The notes: a model not told the origin generated them from the sequence alone. A stretch of DNA of 64,000 bases from Scytonema hofmannii PCC 7110 (GCF_000346485.2 NZ_KQ976354.1:9754341-9818340); one strand, 5' to 3'; positions 52,617-61,772 are shown, counted from the stretch's first letter. A program made the numbers and translations.

Positions 52617-54011
52617 ATGGCTGCACAAAACACTTGGAGTCAACGGTTTGAATCGGCGTTGCATCCCGCAATTGCTCGGTTTAATGCCAGTATTAATTTT
52701 GATATTCAGCTTTTAGAGTATGACTTGACAGGGTCTCAAGCTCATGCGGAGATGCTCGCTCATACTGGTATTCTTTCTCAAGAAGAAGGCGAGCAACTTG
52801 TCAAAGCTCTAGACAAGATTCGCGAGGAATATCAACAAGGTAACTTTAACCCTGGTATTGAGGCAGAAGATGTCCATTTTGCCGTTGAACGTCGTCTTGT
52901 GGAAATGGTGGGCGATTTAGGTAAAAAGTTACACACTGCCCGTTCCCGAAATGACCAGGTGGGTACTGATACTAGGCTTTATCTTCGAGATCAAATCGAG
53001 CAAATCAGAAATCAATTGCGCGAATTTCAAAATGTTTTGCTAGATATTGCCGAACAACATATTGAAACACTGATTCCGGGTTATACTCACCTACAACGCG
53101 CTCAGCCTCTAAGTCTAGCCCATCACTTACTGGCATACTTTCAGATGGCACAGCGCGATCGCGAACGTCTTAGAGATGTGTCTCGCCGAGTGAATATTTC
53201 ACCGTTGGGATGCGGTGCTTTGGCGGGAACTACTTTTCCTATAGACCGCCACTACACTGCCAAATTGTTAAAGTTTGATGACATTTATGCTAACAGCCTT
53301 GATGGAGTTAGCGATCGCGATTTTGCCATTGAATTTCTCAGTGCAGCTAGTATAATTATGGTTCACCTCAGTCGTCTTTCAGAAGAGGTGATTTTATGGG
53401 CATCTGAGGAATTTAGCTTTGTCACCCTCAAAGATAGCTGTGCAACTGGTTCCAGTATTATGCCCCAAAAGAAAAACCCCGACGTACCAGAATTGGTCCG
53501 GGGTAAAACTGGGAGAGTCTTTGGTCATCTGCAAGCAATGTTGGTGATGATGAAGGGATTACCCTTGGCATACAACAAAGACCTGCAAGAAGATAAAGAA
53601 GCTTTATTTGATAGTGTCAATACAGTCAAAGCCTGTCTTGAGGCAATAACAATTTTACTTCGGGAAGGTTTGGAATTCCGTACCCAGCGCTTGGCAGAAG
53701 CAGTAACAGAAGACTTTTCCAATGCTACGGATGTAGCAGATTATTTAGCAGCCCGAGGTGTACCCTTTCGAGAAGCATATAACCTTGTAGGCAAAGTTGT
53801 TAAAACCAGTATTGCCGCCGGTAAACTTCTTAAAGATTTACGCTTAGAGGAGTGGAAAGAACTTCACCCAGCTTTTGACGCAGATATTTATGAAGCAATA
53901 TCGCCGCGTCAAGTTGTTGCTGCTCGTAACAGCTATGGTGGCACGGGATTTGAACAAGTGAGACAAGCACTGCTTCTTGCCCGCAGTCAAACTTCAGAGA
54001 CTGGGTACTAG
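52617..54011 (+). CDS. argH: argininosuccinate lyase
   Basis: A 464-aa enzyme that splits argininosuccinate into arginine and fumarate, last step of arginine synthesis and of interest beside cyanophycin metabolism. [32 protein letters not shown] and the superfamily signature [19 protein letters not shown] with catalytic Ser are present. The start codon directly abuts an AATCCAA repeat with no ribosome-binding site visible. Arginine made here feeds cyanophycin made by cphA (established pathway link). Confidence 0.96.
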   Translation: MAAQNTWSQRFESALHPAIARFNASINFDIQLLEYDLTGSQAHAEMLAHTGILSQEEGEQLVKALDKIREEYQQGNFNPGIEAEDVHFAVERRLVEMVGDLGKKLHTARSRNDQVGTDTRLYLRDQIEQIRNQLREFQNVLLDIAEQHIETLIPGYTHLQRAQPLSLAHHLLAYFQMAQRDRERLRDVSRRVNISPLGCGALAGTTFPIDRHYTAKLLKFDDIYANSLDGVSDRDFAIEFLSAASIIMVHLSRLSEEVILWASEEFSFVTLKDSCATGSSIMPQKKNPDVPELVRGKTGRVFGHLQAMLVMMKGLPLAYNKDLQEDKEALFDSVNTVKACLEAITILLREGLEFRTQRLAEAVTEDFSNATDVADYLAARGVPFREAYNLVGKVVKTSIAAGKLLKDLRLEEWKELHPAFDADIYEAISPRQVVAARNSYGGTGFEQVRQALLLARSQTSETGY

Positions 54012-54127
54012 GGACAAAGGGAGTGGGAAACTATCCTCATCCCCCATTCCCAATCACCAGCCATAATTATGGGCGTACATTTGTACGCCCGCCATAACTT
54101 AAAGAGCAAATATTGCGAGCAGCGTTT

Positions 54128-54295
54128 CTACTCAGCATCAACAGCTGCTGCGCCCTCATCCTCTTCACTCTTTGGCGGTCTTTGCTGGAATCTTCTATTG
54201 TTCATCCGTCCTGTTGTAGTCCGTTTACGAAACTTTCGGGCATACGCCTGGTTCCGTAGCGCCTTTTCTTTTTTCGGATTGCGGCGCTTAGCCAT
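54128..54295 (-). CDS. conserved small basic cyanobacterial protein
   Basis: A 55-aa protein on the minus strand: MAKRRNPKKEKALRNQAYAR, a Lys/Arg-rich segment, then an acidic Ala-rich tail ending AVDAE. The AGGTGAAC ribosome-binding site sits just before the ATG. The basic N-terminus suggests RNA or ribosome binding (inference); I recall similar short ORFs in many cyanobacteria. The longer plus-strand ORF over the same bases is its shadow. Confidence 0.75.
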   Translation of the reverse strand: MAKRRNPKKEKALRNQAYARKFRKRTTTGRMNNRRFQQRPPKSEEDEGAAAVDAE

Positions 54296-54648
54296 GTTCA
54301 CCTCATTAAATAAACAACAAAAAATCGCTTCTAGGGTTGATGTAGGCAGTATCTGCTGTTGAGCTTACTTGTTCTTCTCACCTAGATTGGCGACATCTAT
54401 ATTTTAAACAGCAATCTATAATAACCCATTATAGAGGTGTCGTCAACTGACTTGAAAATAGGGAGTAGGGAGTGGGGAGTGGGGAGTAGTGGTCGAATCA
54501 GTGTTTTCTGAGATAACCTTTAAGATATAGCTCCAAACCACAGCTATTTTTGTATCAATTTAAACTCAGCATTTTTGTTGAGAAGTGTTATGTGGTAAGG
54601 TTCTCTACACTACAAGACAAAATTTGAAAATTGAACAATTTTGCTTTT

Positions 54649-55125
54649 ATGGATGTGGCTGTTCAGTCCACACGTAGTTTATGGCGATTTGGACAAACTG
54701 TACTTGGCATAATCTTCCGCCATCCAGTTCCGGGGACAAGTATCATTCCCATATTACCGGATGGTCGGATTGTTTTAATCCGGCGACGAGACAATGGTCT
54801 CTGGGCATTACCGGGAGGTATGGTGGATTGGGGGGAAGATGTTCCGAGTGCAGTAGGACGGGAGTTGAGAGAAGAAACCGGATTGGAATTAGTGAAAATT
54901 CGGCGTTTGGTGGGTGTTTACTCCGCACCAGATCGTGACCCCAGAATCCATTCGATTTGTATTGTTGTGGAAGCAGATGTACGGGGAGACATGGATGTCC
55001 AAGATACGTTGGAAGTTATGGAAATCCAAGCTTTTCCAGTCAATTCCCTCCCGCCTGGGAAAATGTCTCACGATCACACTCGCCAATTACAAGACTATTT
55101 AAATGGTTTGACAACGCTGGCTTGA
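54649..55125 (+). CDS. Nudix hydrolase
   Basis: A 158-aa Nudix protein from the ATG at 54649. The Nudix box is complete: GGMVDWGEDVPSAVGRELRE followed by ETGLEL. The N-terminal HPVPGTSIIPILPDGRIVLIRRRDNGLWALPGG and C-terminal SHDHTRQLQDYL are consistent with the family. Nudix enzymes hydrolyse nucleoside diphosphates linked to X; the substrate here is unknown. A CATCATTCATCATTC repeat follows. Confidence 0.9.
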   Translation: MDVAVQSTRSLWRFGQTVLGIIFRHPVPGTSIIPILPDGRIVLIRRRDNGLWALPGGMVDWGEDVPSAVGRELREETGLELVKIRRLVGVYSAPDRDPRIHSICIVVEADVRGDMDVQDTLEVMEIQAFPVNSLPPGKMSHDHTRQLQDYLNGLTTLA

Positions 55126-55192
55126 AAATTATGAATTATGAATTATTTTTTCATCATTCATCATTCATCATTCATAATTTCCACTAGTGTGA

Positions 55193-56035
55193 ATGACTAT
55201 ATTAAATAGCAATATGGACTCTCTATTTCGTAACTCCCGGAGAAAGCTTTCTCAAGGGCTTTTGTTCTGGCGTGAAGTTGGTGCAGGAACTCCTGTTATT
55301 TTCCTACACGGTTCGTGGAACGATAGCAGCCAATGGGTGTCCTTAATGGAATTGCTTTCGCAAAATTTTCATTGCTTCGCACTAGATTTATTTGGCTTTG
55401 GTGAATCTGAACATCCAAACATCCACCATTCGATAGATTTACATGTTGAGTGTCTGGCTGAATTTTTGCAGGCTTTAAAACTAGAAAGGGTGTACTTGGT
55501 AGGGCATTCCCTTGGAAGTTGGATTGCTGCTAGTTATAGTTTGAAATATCCAGAACAAGTTTATGGTTTGGTGTTAATATCACCAGAAGGTATCGCAATT
55601 GAAGGACAACAAAAGCGTTTACGAAAGATGCGGCGTATATTTAAGTTTCCACCAACATTGTTTCAAATATTGAGAGTGCTCCGCCCAATCGCGAAAATTT
55701 TTGGCTGGGATGAACAAATTGAACGAGATTGGAAGTTACGTCAGGCAATGCTAGGTTATCCCACAGCTTGTGAATTACTCTTCCAACGTCAAGAACCAGA
55801 AATCAAAGCAGAGTTGCTGCAAGATCGATTGTCCTCAATATTGGCTCCCGTTTTAATTTTGGAAGGTGGAAAAGACTCAAAAGAGTTTCTGGACATGAGT
55901 CGAGCTTATGCTCAGTATCTTTCTCAAGCAGAGTTGAAAGCGATCGCTCACGGCGCACATAATTTACCTGAGTCTTGCGCTGCGGTTGTTGCTGGAGATA
56001 TTCGTGATTTTTTAACAGTGACCAGTAACCAGTGA
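55193..56035 (+). CDS. alpha/beta hydrolase
   Basis: A 280-aa alpha/beta-hydrolase. The oxyanion segment is VIFLHGSWNDSSQW, the nucleophile elbow is LVGHSLGSWIAA (Ser in GHSLG), the acid is in LILEGGKDS and the catalytic His in AIAHGAHNLPES. Its size and cap region (RKMRRIFKFPPTLFQIL) fit small esterase/haloperoxidase-like enzymes. Substrate is unknown. The C-terminal TVTSNQ is encoded by AGTGACC-type repeats. Confidence 0.87.
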   Translation: MTILNSNMDSLFRNSRRKLSQGLLFWREVGAGTPVIFLHGSWNDSSQWVSLMELLSQNFHCFALDLFGFGESEHPNIHHSIDLHVECLAEFLQALKLERVYLVGHSLGSWIAASYSLKYPEQVYGLVLISPEGIAIEGQQKRLRKMRRIFKFPPTLFQILRVLRPIAKIFGWDEQIERDWKLRQAMLGYPTACELLFQRQEPEIKAELLQDRLSSILAPVLILEGGKDSKEFLDMSRAYAQYLSQAELKAIAHGAHNLPESCAAVVAGDIRDFLTVTSNQ

Positions 56036-56047
56036 CCAATTAATCCC

Positions 56048-56139
56048 CAATACTGCTCTCCTAAGCGGAAATTAGAACTCCGGTTTCTTGAAGAAACCGG
56101 GGTTCTGACGCCTCAACGATCGCTAACCGAGCAGTATTG
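56048..56139. mobile_element. MITE-like element, CAATAC family
   Basis: A 92-bp element with perfect 11-bp ends CAATACTGCTC and GAGCAGTATTG. The central stem at 56074-56106 is 16 bp with one G-T pair. It is the best-preserved copy in the window. Confidence 0.75.
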
Positions 56140-56155
56140 AATTAATAAAAGTCGT

Positions 56156-56662
56156 TCATCCTTCTCTGCCTTGTTGCCGTACCAAATAATCTAAAAGTCT
56201 GTCAATTCGAGACAAAGCAGCTTCAGTAGTTCGCTTAAACTCCTGAAACTGAGATTTTTGTTCCTCATAGTTCCGGTCAAGTCTCCTCACAACTGCTTCT
56301 AAACTCTCAGTTCTGCCATCTACCCGGTCAATCGTTGTGCCTAACTTAGTGAACAAGCGCTGTGATTCAGACACAAAAGAGTCTACCTTACCGGACAGTT
56401 GGTCAACCCTTGTCGTCAACTGGTCAAGATGGGCTTGCGTTTGGTCTTGCTTCTGGCTCAACTGGTCGAGATGGGCTTGCGTTCGGTCTTGTTTCTGGCT
56501 CAACTGGTCGAGATGGGCTTGCGTTCGGTCTTGTTTCTGACTGAGTTGAGCAAGTCCTCGGTTAGCTGACTCAGCATAGGTTGCCGCAGATGCTAGCAGT
56601 TGTCTTACTGCTGCTAGGTCGTTTTCAACTCGGTCTAATCTGCTTGGGGTGTCCTGAGTCAT
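56156..56662 (-). CDS. coiled-coil protein with 14-residue tandem repeats
   Basis: A 168-aa, almost wholly helical protein. After RLDRVENDLAAVRQLLASAA come three near-identical 14-residue units (LSQKQDRTQAHLDQ) at residues about 42-83, encoded by 42-bp DNA repeats, then more heptad coiled coil (QLTTRVDQLSGKVDSF, TTIDRVDGRTESLEAVV) and LDYLVRQQGREG. No known domain. Its ATG overlaps the stop of the ribbon-helix-helix gene (ATGA), so the two are translationally coupled. Confidence 0.75.
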   Translation of the reverse strand: MTQDTPSRLDRVENDLAAVRQLLASAATYAESANRGLAQLSQKQDRTQAHLDQLSQKQDRTQAHLDQLSQKQDQTQAHLDQLTTRVDQLSGKVDSFVSESQRLFTKLGTTIDRVDGRTESLEAVVRRLDRNYEEQKSQFQEFKRTTEAALSRIDRLLDYLVRQQGREG

Positions 56663-56883
56663 GCAGCACCTCTATGTTTTTGAGTAGTGTCAGTTTGGTA
56701 AGGTAATTCGCCGCGCTCTTTAGCTTCTCTAACTCCCAGCTCAATTAGAAAAGCAGCCAGATTGGCAGTAGGTCTACCTTGTAACTCGGCTAATCGCTCC
56801 AAGTCATTAAAAACAGAATCGGGTACGGTAACTGAGAACTTCTTACTCACTTGCTTATAAAAGTTTGTTCTATTTTCTCCCAT
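56659..56883 (-). CDS. ribbon-helix-helix DNA-binding protein
   Basis: A 74-aa protein with a CopG/Arc-like ribbon-helix-helix pattern: VSKKFSVTVPDSVFNDLERLAELQGRPTANLAAFLIELGVREA. The short beta strand (FSVTVP) would contact DNA as a dimer. Such proteins are autoregulating repressors or antitoxins. It overlaps the coiled-coil gene by 4 bases, an arrangement like a regulator plus effector pair, although the effector has no toxin-like fold. Confidence 0.8.
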   Translation of the reverse strand: MGENRTNFYKQVSKKFSVTVPDSVFNDLERLAELQGRPTANLAAFLIELGVREAKERGELPYQTDTTQKHRGAA

Positions 56884-56978
56884 GGTATCTCTACAACAAT
56901 CTTTGAATCTGCTTTTTAGATGCTTTTTACAAGATAGGCTCTAAAAAGATTCTTTTAAGCATTGAATTAGATGGTATC

Positions 56979-58994
56979 ATGAATTTGATCTGTAACGCCT
57001 CAATTGATACCAACTTGTTGTTTAATAAGAAACACTCAATTGTTTGGACAAGAAGGTCAAATACCTTGCTGTTAGCTGAATTTTCCCCAATTGCTGCGAT
57101 CTCCACCGCCCCTACAGGTGTCAAAAAACTACAAACCCTATCTCAAAATGATTCTGTCAATCTTTGGGTTCCAGAATCTTTAGCGGATATCCAAGGTACT
57201 CAAGTTTACACAGGTTCCCTGAAACAACACATAGCAAATCTGTGGCAAACACACCGTGCTTTTGTCTTTTGTTTGGCAACTGGTGCAGTGGTACGTTTAA
57301 TTGCGCCTTTGTTGCAACACAAATCCACCGACCCCGCAGTGGTAGTCATAGATGAAGCAGGACGTTTTGTGATTAGTTTGTGTGGCGGGCATCAAGGCGG
57401 TGGCGATAAGCTAGCACAGTTAATTGCCTTACAACTGAGTGCAACACCAGTTTTGTCTGGTGCTTCTACCAGTTTGGGGTTACTAGCAGTAGATATTTTA
57501 GGTGTACCCTTTGGTTGGAATCGAGGCGAGGGCGATTGGACGGGTGTCAGTGCATCTATTGCACGCTTTGAACGAGTGCAAGTCATTCAAGAAACAGGTT
57601 CGACTCTTTGGCAAACAGCTTTCGGCACTCAACAATCGGCTTTCACTTTTCAAGAAGACTCTTCTGCCACAGCTAAAATTTGGATTACCTCCAAACTCCC
57701 CCCTCCCTCACTCTCTCACTCCCTCACTCCCTCACTCCCTCACTCCTCCGTTCCTCAAATCCACTGGCATCCACGAGTTTTATGGATTGGAATTGGCTGT
57801 GAGAGAGGAACTTCAGCACAACTGATAGAAAAGGCAATTCAACAAGTTTTTCAAGAACATCAACTAGCAGAAAATGCGATCGCAGGAATTGCCACCATAG
57901 ACATTAAATCTGATGAAGTTGGTTTGGTAGAACTTTGCCAAAAACGCAATTTGCCTTTAAAAACCTTTACCTCAGATATCCTCAGCAAAATTTCCGTTCC
58001 CAATCCGTCTAAAGTTGTCGAAAAAGAAGTCGGAACCCCCAGTGTTGCAGAAGCTGCTGCTTTATGTGCCGCCCAATGTAAAACTCTACTCATTGCCAAA
58101 CAAATCTTTAAACCCTCACATTCCCACTCTCCCACTCCCCCCCCCCCCCCCTCCTCCCCTCCTCCCCAAGGTGCTGTGACAATAGCTGTTGCCCAAGCAG
58201 AAAAAGAATACACTGGTCGTACTGGGCAACTGTTACTTATTGGCACGGGTCCGGGACAAATTAATCAAATGACACCAGCCGCACAAGCTGCCGTCAGTAG
58301 TGCAGATGCAATTATTGGTTACAGTTTATATGTAGACTTAATTAACCCTATTCTTAGACCCGGACAAATTGTCGAAGCTTTACCAATTACAAAAGAACGT
58401 CAACGCGCCCAACGGGCAATTGAGTTGGCGAATTGGGGATTACAAGTAGCCGTTATATCTTCTGGAGACTGTGGAATATACGGGATGGCAGGTTTAGTAC
58501 TAGAAGAGTTGCAAACCCAAGACTGGGATGGCAAAACGCCTGGAATTCAAATCTTTCCAGGCATTACCGCCATGCAAGCTGCTGCATCTAGAGTGGGAAC
58601 ACCTTTGATGCATGATTTTTGTGCTATAAGCTTGAGCGATTTACTTACACCATGGGAGATGATTGAAAAGCGTTTAGAAGCAGCAGCCGTTGCTGATTTT
58701 GTTACTGCTTTATACAATCCTCGCTCTCAAACGCGTATTCAACAGCTTGTGACAGCCAGAGATATTTTCCTCAAATATCGCAATTCCAATACACCAGTTG
58801 CTGTGGTGCGATCTGCATACCGTCAAGACGAGCAAATTAGTCTCACAACTTTGGGTAAATTACTTGAAGTTTCTATTGATATGTTGACTACGGTATTGAT
58901 TGGCAATTCCAATACACGTTTTCATGCTAATTGGATGGTGACACCAAGGGGATATCTTGGTTTTGCTAGCCATTTGGGCGAAGAAAATAACTAA
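56979..58994 (+). CDS. cobJ: CbiG-CobJ fusion, cobalamin biosynthesis
   Basis: A 671-aa two-module protein. Residues about 30-380 are CbiG-like (FCLATGAVVRLIAPLL, SLCGGHQGGGDKLAQLIA, GIGCERGTSAQLIEKAI), the lactone-opening enzyme of anaerobic corrin synthesis. Residues about 410-665 are CobJ/CbiH precorrin-3B C17-methyltransferase (LLIGTGPGQINQMTPAA, SGDCGIYGMAGLV, ALYNPRS). Two Pro/Ser/His-rich segments (about 239-259 and 380-397) are encoded by STRR-like DNA. The second includes a 15-base C run at 58137-58151, prone to slippage. The N-terminal 25 residues do not look like the family; a TTG start near 57067 is possible. Confidence 0.92.
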   Translation: MNLICNASIDTNLLFNKKHSIVWTRRSNTLLLAEFSPIAAISTAPTGVKKLQTLSQNDSVNLWVPESLADIQGTQVYTGSLKQHIANLWQTHRAFVFCLATGAVVRLIAPLLQHKSTDPAVVVIDEAGRFVISLCGGHQGGGDKLAQLIALQLSATPVLSGASTSLGLLAVDILGVPFGWNRGEGDWTGVSASIARFERVQVIQETGSTLWQTAFGTQQSAFTFQEDSSATAKIWITSKLPPPSLSHSLTPSLPHSSVPQIHWHPRVLWIGIGCERGTSAQLIEKAIQQVFQEHQLAENAIAGIATIDIKSDEVGLVELCQKRNLPLKTFTSDILSKISVPNPSKVVEKEVGTPSVAEAAALCAAQCKTLLIAKQIFKPSHSHSPTPPPPPSSPPPQGAVTIAVAQAEKEYTGRTGQLLLIGTGPGQINQMTPAAQAAVSSADAIIGYSLYVDLINPILRPGQIVEALPITKERQRAQRAIELANWGLQVAVISSGDCGIYGMAGLVLEELQTQDWDGKTPGIQIFPGITAMQAAASRVGTPLMHDFCAISLSDLLTPWEMIEKRLEAAAVADFVTALYNPRSQTRIQQLVTARDIFLKYRNSNTPVAVVRSAYRQDEQISLTTLGKLLEVSIDMLTTVLIGNSNTRFHANWMVTPRGYLGFASHLGEENN

Positions 58995-59319
58995 TTATAC
59001 TAGAAACCACTGATAGTACAATTGAACCTAGTAAAGCAGGTATAAAACCATCAATAGCAAAACCATAACCAGGTGTGAAGACACTCGCCAGCCAAAGGGT
59101 AAAAGCATTCAGAACAAATGTAAACAACCCGAAGGTGAGTAGGGTAATGGGAAATGTGAGTATACCTAAAATAGGTCGAACGATCGCATTAACTAGCCCG
59201 ATAACGATAGCTGCTATCAGGGCTGCAACAAAATTTTTAATCTCAAAGCCAGGAACAATGTTGGAAGTTACCAGCAATGCTATGGCAGTTCCCAGCCAAG
59301 TTAATAAAAAATGTATCAT
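58966..59319 (-). CDS. phage holin 4-like (DUF360 type) membrane protein
   Basis: A 117-aa protein with four membrane segments: FLLTWLGTAIALLVTSNIVPG, AALIAAIVIGLVNAIVRPIL, LTFPITLLTFGLFTFVLNAF and ALLGSIVLSVVSSIISYFL. The pattern (NAIVRPILGILTFPITLLTFGLF) is that of the widespread Phage_holin_4_2 family, which in bacteria is chromosomal and of unknown function. Its 3-prime end overlaps cobJ by 29 bp in antisense. Confidence 0.88.
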   Translation of the reverse strand: MIHFLLTWLGTAIALLVTSNIVPGFEIKNFVAALIAAIVIGLVNAIVRPILGILTFPITLLTFGLFTFVLNAFTLWLASVFTPGYGFAIDGFIPALLGSIVLSVVSSIISYFLRPNG

Positions 59320-59395
59320 AAATTTTTTCCATCTTTCTGTTCACAATATTCCTATCAAGCTAGGATCTTTGCAAGCTGTTTGCTTTGCGATCGCT

Positions 59396-59974
59396 ATGAA
59401 TGTCACCACTAAGCGACTAACTCTTGAGGAATATCTCAATTATGACGATGGCACGGACGCGCAATACGAGCTTGTAGCAGGAGAATTAGTTGCAATGCCA
59501 CCGGAAAGCCCTTATAATTCCGCGATCGCTCTTTATCTGCTAGTAGAGTTCCTCAAGTTTGTTCCCATACGCAGGCTAAGTCACAAAGATATTGAGATTG
59601 TAGTGAGTGGTGTCCGTACTACGACACGGCTTCCTGATTTGATGGTTTTAACTGAAGAATTGGCAGAAGCATTACAGGGTAAACGGCGTGGAACCATCAC
59701 CTTAGATATGCCACCTCCTGCACTAGTTGTCGAGGTTGTATCTCCTGGTAAAACGAATCAAGATCGAGATTACCGCTACAAGCGTTCTGAGTACGCAGCC
59801 AGAGGAATTTTGGAATATTGGATTGTTGATCCAGAAAAAGCTCAGGTGATGGTGCTGACACTAGTTGATGGTTTTTATGAAGGAGCCACTTTTAAAGGCT
59901 CGGAAATGATTCAGTCTCAAATGTTTTCAGCATGGGAAATGACTGTAGAGCATCTGTTAAAAGCTGGACATTAA
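59396..59974 (+). CDS. Uma2 family PD-(D/E)XK nuclease-like protein
   Basis: A 192-aa Uma2 protein from the ATG at 59396; the longer ORF is antisense to the holin-like gene and rejected. Core: LTLEEYLNYDDG, YELVAGELVAMPPESPYN, LPDLMVL, then PPALVVEVVSPGKTNQDRDYRYKRSEYAARGILEYWIVDP. The catalytic strand reads EVVS, without Lys, as in many family members. The start lies just after a GCGATCGC palindrome. Confidence 0.87.
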   Translation: MNVTTKRLTLEEYLNYDDGTDAQYELVAGELVAMPPESPYNSAIALYLLVEFLKFVPIRRLSHKDIEIVVSGVRTTTRLPDLMVLTEELAEALQGKRRGTITLDMPPPALVVEVVSPGKTNQDRDYRYKRSEYAARGILEYWIVDPEKAQVMVLTLVDGFYEGATFKGSEMIQSQMFSAWEMTVEHLLKAGH

Positions 59975-60113
59975 AACTCTGTTTCTGCAAAAGTTTTCAC
60001 AAAAAACATAAATCTTTTCATAAATTTTTAGCTAAGGCATCGACAATGGCTTATTTATCTAGATAATGATTTGTTAAGCTGTAAGCGCTGGTACGAGGAG
60101 CAATGTCAGCGCA

Positions 60114-60953
60114 ATGCACTGGTTGTTATCTGGTCGTTTGAGAGTAGAGAAGTTGACGGTTAAGATAGTAGACTTACCAGAATCGTTAGAAGGTACGAAG
60201 CTGGTACATCTATCTGACTTGCACTATGATGGCTTGCGATTGTCAGAGAAAATGTTACAGGAGGCGATCGCAATCAGCAATCAAGCTGAACCCGACTTAG
60301 TTGTACTTACAGGTGATTATGTAACTGACGATCCATTACCCATTCAGCAACTGGTGCTACGACTTAAACATTTGCAAAGCCGTGCCGGAATCTATGCTGT
60401 TCTGGGCAATCATGACATATATTACAAACGTTCAAAAGCCGTAGTCACGGATGCACTTAACAGCATTGGTGTTACAGTGCTTTGGAATGAAATTGGTTAT
60501 CCATTTGGTCAAGAACTACCATTCGTGGGGTTAGCTGATTATTGGTCGCAAGAATTTAACCCCAAATTGGTTATGGATCGGTTAGAAGCTACCAAACCTT
60601 GTATTGTATTATCCCATAATCCCGACACAGCCGAGATTTTGCAAAAATGGCGAGTCGATTTGCAATTATCCGGTCATACTCACGGCGGTCAAATTGTGCT
60701 TCCAATAGTGGGACCTGTCGTGGTTTATTACAAAAAGTTTGTTCGCAAAGTTTCTAAAAAAATCCGGCGCTGGGTGCCTTATTTGCGAGGAGACTGCACG
60801 AAAGTCGTCAAACATTGGGAATGGGCGCAGGGTTTCCACAAAGTAGGGACAAATCAACTTTACGTCAATCGTGGTTTGGGAACTTACCCCCCAGGACGTT
60901 TGTTCTGCCCACCTGAAGTGACTATCATTACTTTAGTGAATGAAAAGGTTTAG
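60114..60953 (+). CDS. calcineurin-like metallophosphoesterase
   Basis: A 279-aa phosphoesterase of the YkuE/YaeI type. The five metal-binding blocks are visible: LVHLSDLHYDG, VVLTGDYVTDD, VLGNHDIYY, VLSHNPDT and LSGHTHGGQ. There is no clear signal peptide; the first residues HWLLSGRLRVEKLTV are a short lead. Family members hydrolyse phospholipid head groups or related phosphoesters; the substrate here is unknown. A hairpin terminator follows. Confidence 0.93.
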   Translation: MHWLLSGRLRVEKLTVKIVDLPESLEGTKLVHLSDLHYDGLRLSEKMLQEAIAISNQAEPDLVVLTGDYVTDDPLPIQQLVLRLKHLQSRAGIYAVLGNHDIYYKRSKAVVTDALNSIGVTVLWNEIGYPFGQELPFVGLADYWSQEFNPKLVMDRLEATKPCIVLSHNPDTAEILQKWRVDLQLSGHTHGGQIVLPIVGPVVVYYKKFVRKVSKKIRRWVPYLRGDCTKVVKHWEWAQGFHKVGTNQLYVNRGLGTYPPGRLFCPPEVTIITLVNEKV

Positions 60954-60996
60954 AGAACAGGAATCGGGGTCAGGGTAGAGACAATTTCAATGAACT

Positions 60997-61043
60997 AACC
61001 GCCAAAAGCTACTATAGGTTACTGCAAGCAGCTTCTGGCGGTT
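60997..61043 (+). terminator. hairpin terminator after the metallophosphoesterase
   Basis: AACCGCCA pairs with TGGCGGTT, with an inner AAGCT/AGCTT stem, followed by a short T-rich run (TTTATGG). Stem strength is good; the T-tract is weak. Confidence 0.55.
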
Positions 61044-61079
61044 TATGGTTAATTCGATCGATTGATAAAAAAACAGTAA

Positions 61080-61620
61080 AGTAACTCAGCTAAGGTGGAC
61101 AAAATTCGCAACTAAACCTGTTCAGAAATTTGTGTTCTTTTATTCACAGCTAGGCAAACATTTTTGCTGTACGTTCAAAAACCTCCAAACTAACTCAATA
61201 AATGGCTCTAAAATCCTCCGGGAGCCTGGAATCCTTGTGTCTTTAGACTGGGGAGGAATAATGGTTTTGCTCAAACGAGCCTTCCCTTGCGGGAGTAATG
61301 TTAGCTTCGACAATGTTCAGAATCGGCACATCCAAAAGACACTGGTTTAACCCATACACCTGTTTAATCTTTTGGTTCTAGAGCTACAGACTAGCTACGC
61401 ATCCATAGGTAGGAACTTTAACACTTACTCTGAACGTAGTACGCGAAGTACTGAGTCTGGTAAGCTAGGGCTTCAACTTTTGCTGAAGCCCTCGGTCTTT
61501 AGCCGAGGATTGCTTACCTTTAGGCGAAAACACATTTACGGAACACAAAACCTGACTGGCGATCGCGAACTTACTAGATGCGGGAGGCACTAGATCTAGT
61601 ATGTACTTTTGACTAAACTT
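61080..61620. other. gene-free region with IS605-like structured ends
   Basis: No intact ORF. Two hairpins with a GTCTTTAG-type loop are visible: CCTTGTGTC/GACTGGGG near 61230-61256 and CCTCGG/CCGAGG at 61490-61508. The second sits inside a GGTAAGC/GCTTACC stem (61459-61518) that also holds AGGGCTTCA/TGAAGCCCT. This resembles the right end of cyanobacterial IS200/IS605 elements that lack their transposase. The remainder of 61044-61904 shows only two repeat fragments. Confidence 0.35.
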
Positions 61621-61772
61621 ATTCTTGTTTGGTGCCTATGTTTAAATTAACACGCCCTTTTGATAACGGTCAAAATTTTTACCGAATTTCATGAGCTTTG
61701 ACTTTACTTAATATTCTCTTAAATTTTCTATAACTTACTAGAGCATCGGTCTCGATAATCAAAGTTAACCCC

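Noticed and set aside
54069-54362. 97-aa plus-strand ORF after argH
   Set aside because: It is antisense to a 55-aa gene with a good ribosome-binding site and the conserved MAKRRNPKKEKALRN start.
56884-56978. Cobalamin riboswitch before cobJ
   Set aside because: The gap is only 95 bp and I see no B12-box or expected stem arrangement.
59075-59395. N-terminal extension of the Uma2 gene at 59396
   Set aside because: This part is antisense to the holin-like membrane protein and has no Uma2 similarity.
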